Assembly: GCA_904066235.2 (NCBI GenBank)
Contig: CAJFCV020000003.1
Coordinates: 7,378,001 to 7,442,000, forward strand
Direction of reading: 5' to 3'
Origin: Bursaphelenchus xylophilus
Lineage: Eukaryota; Nematoda; Chromadorea; Rhabditida; Aphelenchoididae
DNA: 64,000 nt
Under the pieces are notes generated by a model. That model did not search any database and was not told where the DNA came from. It saw only the letters and a list, made by a program, of their open reading frames with translations. A program made the translations under genes and the position numbers. Positions 56,201 to 64,000 of this stretch are shown here, piece after piece (positions within the stretch are counted from its first letter, which is position 1; each line of letters begins with the position of its first letter).

Positions 56201-59200
56201 CCCCTATCAAGGGAATGTCAGGGCTTAATCCGCGAAAAGCCGATGGTTTTAATTCTCCGCAAATGATCACTTTTCTTGCATTACAGGTCAGTAGCCATAA
56301 CACTTTTTGTTTTTTCATTGTTGACAGATTAATTATCACGCGCCTAATGTTAATCTTTCTGTATTAGCGGATTGTCTGTGGTCTCTGTTCTGCCTGAGGG
56401 CAGAAGCGGCGATCGCATATCCGGGTGGTCTCCAGAAACAGTGTAATTATCCCGGCCTTTGTGGAGATTACAGTACACTTGACTTTTCTTTTATTGTAAA
56501 TGTTTTTTGAGGATGGTTGTGGCTTTAAAATTTTTGAAATTTGATTTTTTACAGCTGATACCCTTGATTGTTTACATTTTTGTAAAACAAAGATTTTCGG
56601 CGATGTCATGGGGAATATTTTTAGCAAGACCATTATTCATTCAAAAGTGCAGTGCGAGCAGTGCAAATAGATCAGTAAGAGCATTAACATTTGGTTCGGC
56701 GACTGGGTTACGGTAATCGAAAGCTGCAGGAATACGGTAGCAATTACCCAAATGCACGTAGCTAATTTCTTAATAACAAATTTCGAAATCGAGGGTGCAG
56801 AAGCGGCAAATTCGTTGATGCCTCAGACTGGGGCATTAATCTTGTTACAACTGTATTTTCAAAACTTTTTCGAGGATTTTAAAACAAAAGTGTGCCCGGA
56901 AAAGACGAATTAGCTCGTAGAAAGTAATGTTTGACATTGCATGTGTGCCCCATGACTGTACTTTCGTTGTCTTTAAATCATAGTTCAATAAGGCTTTTAC
57001 AGTCCAAATTGGCGGTCAGAGTCGTTTTGCCGTTCAGCTTCCTTCGAGTTGAGCACGGATTCGTTTTAAGGTTATATCCAGTCCCGACTTTGGAGCAGAG
57101 AATGGGTTCTGGAAGGTGTCTGGTGCTTGATTGAATTATTGAAAACAGACAATTCCCGTATGCTCCAACCAAAAAAAGCTATGTAATTATGCGATTAACC
57201 TGAAACAATCTTTGGCGGCTGATAATTGCGGCCTTAGGCTGTGTAATTAGTCGAGAAAGAACATCCAAATGGCAGAATGCACTTACTCACAACTGCACTT
57301 TTACACATCAAGAAAGTGGAGTCCCGAGAATCTAAATGAGTCTAAAAAATACGGCTTATTCAGACAGTAAGTTCCATTACCGTCTTTTGTACGTGCTGTC
57401 AGCAATCTTTGCATGCGTAAACATTCTGCGTCATATCCTCATGTTAGACTGTTTCCCGTTTACAATTTATCCCGGACCTTTGGCTTTGGAAACCGGTAAT
57501 CCACGAAACTTTCTTCAGGGTCAGAATAATAATATATCTCTGACTTTGGGTACTTTTGGAGTGTTTTTGAATTCCCGGGGTTTGCAGAATCAATCCTCTC
57601 TACTTGTTATGGTTTTAAAATCTTGTTTTTGTCTATTCCCGGCCTCAAGTGATATACGGCTATATTTGGACCACTTAGCGGCCCTAAGGTCAAGAATTTC
57701 ATTGTGAAATCTTGATGGAGAGGGGTAGTATGAATGTTGTTGAGATGTAAGTAGCAAGTAAATTATTCAAGACAGTTCATTAGACATGTTGTGTTTGGGT
57801 GCCACTTATGATATGTCATTTTATTTCTTCCGTGTTTAATAACTATTAATATTTAAACCAACATCAGAGATTGTTAACTGTTGTGACCGGCATCATCTCA
57901 AGTTTAAGCTGTCAGCGGGGTGTCTGAAATGGTATCTGACCGTAAGTGTAACGTCGTTTGATGTGTCTTTTCTTGTTTTTGGTCATAACGACAAAAATGT
58001 TTGAGCGATTAAAGAATTGCTATGTTCCACAGTAAAGATTATAATTACAAATTCAAAAATTACAGTAATTCACCGTGCGTTCTCTGAGGAAAAATAGTGT
58101 GGTTACTTGTCGCATGATCTTTCAATGCAGAGCATTTCAGTCAATTCGAACATTGACGATGTGAGGGGAACCTAGAGTTTGTCAAAATAAAAAAAGACCA
58201 CATGTTAGCGATCTTTCAACAGACTTCTGAAAATGTTGTTTCCGGGCTCCGCAGTTATCGATAAGTGGGCGTTTTCTCGGTGAAGCTATGTATACTTTTT
58301 ATGGCCTTTATCAGAGACTTCGGCAAATTAGAGAAGCCTTTCGAGTACAAATTTACACACCACTTGAAATGACGTATACTGGTGGATATATTAAGCATGC
58401 GGAAAGATTATTTCCGGCCGTGCAAATTAAATTTTGTTTTCGGGGCTGGTTGCAATGACAATGTAAATCTTTATGATGCATTTGCTCAGAGGCTGTCAGC
58501 GCCGTGTCATCCGAAATGCATAGCTGATCAAGTGGGGATAATAAAAACGGCTGTATATTTTCGTCTAGACTGACACACGAGACAATTTAATTGATCATGG
58601 GAATGGGTTTCGACCGGGAGTGTCTAAAAAGGCCTTCCACGAGGCCTCGCGAGGTGTAAAGCGTCTCCTGCCTTCTGCATGACGTCTTTTCACGCATCTG
58701 GCTCGTCGCCAAGACCGGTGAAAATAAATTAATTAACCGGAAAAAAAAACATTTGTAATTAAGCTATATTCCGTGTCCCCGACTTGGAGCCTAAAATGTA
58801 AAAATTCCGTAAGTCTACAGTTAAAATATTATGAAAATTAGCAGGAACAGACAAGGTGCGAATTGATATGCGTAGGCTTATTTGAGTGGGAGAAGCGCTG
58901 TATATTTAACCACGAGAGCGAAAAAAGAAGTTTTATTTTTTTCGAAAACAAAAATATACGTCAACGTCGCGAATGGAAAGATAAACATTCTGATGAGACG
59001 GAAATTCGGGCCAAGAATTCGTACTCTAAACCCAAAAAAACTTTGATTTCAAAACATACTAAGAATAGAAGGGTTTATAGTACAGTAAGCGAAGAGGGAA
59101 AAAATGTGACTCAAGTTGCCCATTTTGTGACCAATGTTGAAATTTTTATTATGTATGGTGTGATATATTGTTTAAATATGCTGTATACATGAGATTCAGT

Positions 59201-62200
59201 AGGATAACGCATTATCATCTGCATGTGTGTAATACAGGGTGTATTTATGCAATTTCAATGTAAAGGAGGGCGAGTTCTGTAAATTTTTGATGATCAACAA
59301 CCTCAGCTACTGTTTAGAATATAGACACATGTAGTAAAACGAAAATATAAGCCATTGGCACGTGGTGTCCATTGTCTCGGCAAATCCTACTTAACCCTCA
59401 GGCTCTAATATCTATTATTTTATTCCTCGTACTTCCGTTGTGTAATTTTTTGTTCGACCTGTAATTATATATTATATTTTAATTTATTATAATTTTGGTA
59501 ATAACCCAGCTCCACACTTTATCCATGTGGGAGATAATTGCGTGAATTTCAAATTGCAAAAGTCTTAGGTAAAGGTCAGCCTTCATCAGATTAGGAGCAC
59601 GGCTACAGCGTGTGATGATTCATGGTTCGTTAAACCGTGAATCAAATCATTGCCTAACAACAAGGCGCTATATTTCCGCGTATTTCTTTCATTTAGTATT
59701 CAAGTTGCAACAAATGCTTAATATTATTGCATGTATTCATTTTAGGTAACATTCCGTTTTGACCTTTCGTTCATCCTGGATGATTGTGGTTTTAGAGCAT
59801 TGTTTTTCACGTGCATTACTCATTTTCCGAAAGTTTAAATGTAAAAAATGGTTACCCACTGACCCATGGTGTCATCCGGGGGTGGATTCGGTAACAGGCG
59901 TAGTTTTTTGCGTATGGGTCACGTCTGTGTCGCCTTTTTTGGAAGTGGCACGAAATTTAACAATGATTGTGTAACAAAATTAAAGTACGGGTTCTGTGTA
60001 TGATCTCATTCCCAGTCAGACTACACTTGTTTGTACCTGCCAAAGCGTGAAAATTATTACCACAGGAAACGTGTAGCCGTGGAACAGAATACGACACGAA
60101 GCTACAACTTAGACATTCTGGCAAGCGTTGGCGACTTTTCAATGTCTTTTAAGGTCTCATGCACTCCTGTCGAGACTAAAATCCTTTTATTGCATAAGTA
60201 ATTCTGTCTACGTAGACAGTTTGGAGCTAATTTTAAAGGGGTTTGACCTCTCGGAATGCACCTGGTTGATGGAAATAGAACCTGTTCTACCGTATTTTTG
60301 TATTTGTCTTTTTTTTCTTTTCAACTTCAGCCAAAAGATCTGATATGAAAGGAAAATATTTTGGGAGAGTTTAACTCTTAGATCTGATAGCAGGACACCT
60401 GAAATCAAATTACCGCTAGGTGTTCAGACTCTGACGTCAGCCGGGCCTACCTGTAACTTATTTTTCTTCCGTCTTTATGTCACTCTCATTTGATTTGCGT
60501 CTAACCGGGTCTGGTTTTTCATCCATTGCAGAAAGCAGAACCTGGGTTCGGTCTGGTGTATGTACAGTACAACTTGTTCGAGTAAATCACTTTCTTTTCC
60601 AGACCAATCACATGATTGACGGTTTAGATGAGCCGTTTCTGATTTTGTGCTTTCTATGGACGGCCTCGAATTGAATGGCTTCGGAAAGGTTACGTAATGT
60701 GCACTTTTAACCATTTAATTATTTGTCCGTTCTAGATTTAGTCATTCTTTCGACTTCTGCACTATCACGGCGACTAAAACTGTAAAGGCGGCTAGTTTGC
60801 CGAGTTTTCAACCTGAAAGGCAATAAATCAGGGTTCTTTTATTGGTATTTACAGCTGATTAGAGGGTGAAAACTGTACTTACCAGATTGACTAGAGGAAT
60901 AGGTTAAAAAATGACATTAGATCGGCGGATTAGGAATATGTCTCGATGGAACGAGTCATTATATGGCTTCAGTAGAGGCTACGGTAGCTGTTGACATAAA
61001 CAAGATCAAACGTGGCCGACGTTTTGAAGAGAATGTAATCCTTCGTTAGTGGACGATATCTCCTTCTCTGATACTTAAAATACGAGAGAGTTATTCGAGT
61101 CGTTAAGTCGTCTATGAGGTGTGTTCATTTTTAACTTTGCTGTAGAGATTACGAGCACCAACCTTTGTATCTTGACACTTTACTTGTGTCGTTTTTCTTT
61201 AGAGTCTGTCCTTAATATGACACTGGCTGTTCATTTATGCCGCTTAAGTGTTGCACTCATAATACAAAAATGCAGCTGATTGTAAGTAACATTAACGGGT
61301 CATGAAGCATTCAGCGCGGCACCGGCTGGTGCCAGGCCTTCGGACGGACTTTACGGCGTCTTTTATGTAGCTATAGTAGACCTTGAGGTTGCGTGAAGGA
61401 GCTGTAAAAGTCGGGTATACACATTTAGACTCACTTTTTCATAAGTAAACTCCGGGTTTTTCTATCTACCGCGCCCGAAACGCTGACATTCGGGCAAGAT
61501 TGCACATGGGTGTAAAATTTTTGTAAAGAAATTGATTGTTAAATATGATCCCAACCTCATTTGGCATTCAGCTATGATGCATAGTTTTGCGATGACAGTT
61601 GCAATATAATGGAGCACTTTTTAAACAAAGTGTTTGCAACATTCAGCCAAAAGCCTTGCTTTTTCACACCTCAGATGCACGACAATTTATTTTCTTCTAA
61701 ACTATTTTTGTGGGCTGCGCCCGAGCTTTGTGAAAATGTTGTTTGCCATTTTATACCTTGAAGACAAAAGTTCCGTTTTTAGTGAAAAGAGAAATTAGTG
61801 CAGAATTTTATGTGTTTTCGGAAAAATAGACTGTACTACCGCACCTTGGCAACTGTTGTTTAATAATTAAGGGTAAAAATTGACATTTTTTTCAGTGACT
61901 ATATTTGCTGGATTGAGATGTCATTGCACCATCAAACAGGACTGTAAACTTGAGCCGCCCGTTGTAAGTGTTTGACAAGTTGAGAAACATGAAATAAAAG
62001 GAGGAGATAGCCTTTTTATTTACATCACAAGGTTTACTCTTATAATCCACTATACTTCTCAAAAATAATGGATTCTGAGCACGCTGAAAAAAGGACAAAG
62101 ACAACCTTCATAATAAAAACACTGTCACAAACATGTTTCAATAATCTTCAACCGACAACACTTAAAGGATACATTTGACGGTAATTTACATGAATTCCCC

Positions 62201-64000
62201 CAAGGTTGCCTGGTTTTAATTGTATTTATGATCTTTAAAAGGAAAATTTGCAAAGATGCTTGGAATTTGATGGTTATTTAAAAATATGTTTTTCACTGAA
62301 TTCATAAACATGTTGCAATATTCTACAAAACTCTAATTGAAAAAAATGATCTCTATTCCGAATCTGGAACTTAACTAAAACTCAGGAAGGAATTTGGCTT
62401 TTAGTTCTAGGGTAAAAATGCTTTGGGGGTACCACCCAGAATGCATCCAATTTTTCGGGGCTTAATTTCTACTTAGAAAAAGTAGTTAATTATTACTTAG
62501 CCGCCGTACCAGACAGTTACAGTTTACAACCTTAATTCGGACTTACATCCTCATATTGTATAATAATAATTTTATGGTTGGGACAAACACATTCTCCGGT
62601 ATCTATCTCCTTCCGGTACAAAAATATGATATGCACTTTTAATTGGGCATAGCCAACCTGGGTTTAAAAAATTTGGCCCCATAATTGTGGGGTCTGGCCG
62701 TTTAAAATAGGGCGCGGGGATGGTTGAGTTTACCCCGCTGTAATTGAGAGTTGGGAAACCTCTGTATAGGTAATTATGTTGAGGTTTGATTCAAATCTAG
62801 TCTTTGATTTTTTTGGGCTGCTTTTATGCCCTTAGGCAATTTTACGGTTCTTCGGAAAATATTTCTGTCCAATTGCTCTTCGACAACGCTCTCTGGTGAT
62901 ACCAGGTTTGGTACACGTTCAGTTGTGATAATTACACTTGCTCCAATTATATGATCACACGCGAGAATACACCTCCCTCATTCTATCTTTGTAATACCAA
63001 ATTAGATTTACACTCTGTTCCTCCGTATTAAAGTACTTATTCCTGAACGATTTGTTCTCTGCGGTGTTCTTCGTTATAACAATTTTTGAAGTCTCCCATC
63101 AGTAACCACTGTGTTCTGGTCTAGCACGCAGCTAATTGTGTAATTGTATTTCCGTTACGTGGGTCTGAAAACATAATTTATATGTCTCGCCGTCCTTCAA
63201 CCGACGTATTCCATCAACTTTCACCCGATTTCCCGCTACCGTAGCGGTGGGCAATGTAGTAAATTTGAAGATTTGAAGACTCCGCCCTTCCCTGTGGATT
63301 GTTTACTACTTTTTTTTTATTGGAATGAAACTCGTCTGACTTAGAGAGAGGGGTTTGTTTCCTCAATAGGCGGTTTTTTCGATCCTTTCCAGAAAAAAGG
63401 GGAGGAGTCGGGGCTATTATTTACTGCCGTATTTAAAGCAAACAAGCCAGACAATTGGGATCTTTTGAGTGTCCATGTGCCGCAGGTGTGTTGTGGCCAG
63501 TCCAATTAGCCGTAACGGCCGTTCCTTATGTTTCAGATTAATTTTTGTTTTACCGAATTCATCGGATTTCTTTCAAAGCTTTGCGTTGAAATCTTTCACT
63601 TTTCATGATCTCTCTGATAGCATTTTAATAAATCGTCTGACGTTATTTTATTTGCCATAACTTTAATTTGATGCTATCACGCCGATTCCTTGCCCATTCA
63701 TCTTCAACTTCGGTCTGATCTCTTCTTATTTGTCATCGTTTTTTTGTGAGGTCTTCAACCGTTTTTAGGCACGTTTCGACGACTTCCGTCTGAACCGGTA
63801 ATCAGTTCGCAGAGGGGTTCTTTTTCAGTAATTCGCATGTGTATCTCTGACCTTGAAATTCCGCAACTTTAGTTGTGTTTAGACTTCTGTTGGGCATTAT
63901 AATTTACAGCGGTTTCAAATCGAGAATTACTTTTTTAGTTTTATTTATTTTTCTTGAATTCAATGCATGGCAGAAGTGCAAATTCTAGCAGCATCGTATT
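53243..64000. other. Gene desert, part 2
   Basis: About 10.8 kb of AT-rich DNA. Frames up to 123 codons (57336-57707) and 109 codons (58863-59192) have no recognisable domain, and I found no chain of spliced exons. Small features: a lone mariner-like end word TACAGGGTG near 59234, a GC-richer block at 58600-58720, and a G/C-box-like patch at 63280-63420 (ACTCCGCCC, GGGGAGGAGTCGGGG) that could be a promoter for a gene beyond the window. Confidence 0.45.

Overview
This window is nuclear DNA from a nematode. The genes are broken into small exons by very short introns (many 34-50 nt) with GTAAG-type donors and TTTCAG/TTTTAG acceptors. Several start codons sit just after an isolated acceptor, as expected for spliced-leader trans-splicing. 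The gene content also fits: an Srd-like serpentine receptor, a ShKT domain, a nematode-style class 3 lipase and an OATP carrier. I cannot place the species; the 34-38 nt intron class is shorter than the roughly 47-nt mode of C. elegans. I built all gene models by joining exons by eye; every model keeps frame through all junctions and ends at a stop.

Layout. 0-4.4 kb: an atypical dual-specificity phosphatase (DUSP15/22 type) whose first intron is mostly a palindromic MITE, and a 705-aa OATP transporter, both on the minus strand. 4.4-12.6 kb: gene-poor, with a 1.07-kb palindromic mariner-like element flanked by TA. 12.6-15.7 kb: a serpentine receptor and a secreted Pro/Thr-rich mucin-like protein that is probably GPI-anchored, both on the plus strand. 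15.7-18 kb: no intact gene, a possible SmD1 fragment. 18-30.8 kb is the gene-dense core: a small membrane protein with a Pro/Gln/Tyr tail, an unrecognised 579-aa protein with features of a transposon-derived family, a 797-aa cullin (minus), the Golgi Qb-SNARE GOSR1/GS28, the mitochondrial ornithine carrier (SLC25A15 type) and a secreted class 3 lipase (minus). 30.8-34.3 kb: non-coding plus a 1.2-kb foldback element.

34.4-41.7 kb: a membrane protein joining EGF, ShKT and nitrobindin-like domains, then NAT9 187 bp downstream on the same strand (possible operon), acireductone dioxygenase (minus), a secreted protein made of two diverged repeats, and an unrecognised 214-aa secreted protein (minus). 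41.7-64 kb is almost without genes. It holds a 1.59-kb TTA-flanked inverted-repeat element with tRNA-like sequence in both arms and a 2.1-kb palindrome whose arms are arrays of a 161-bp tandem repeat. The rest is AT-rich DNA with many ACTGTA/TACAGT words.

The genes do not form one pathway. They are mostly housekeeping functions (ubiquitin ligase scaffold, Golgi SNARE, urea/ornithine transport, methionine salvage, acetyltransferase) mixed with nematode secreted and receptor proteins. The most unusual items are the EGF-ShKT-nitrobindin fusion, a possible alternative first exon inside the cullin gene, an exon-fragment duplication inside an intron of the 579-aa gene, and the palindromic elements.
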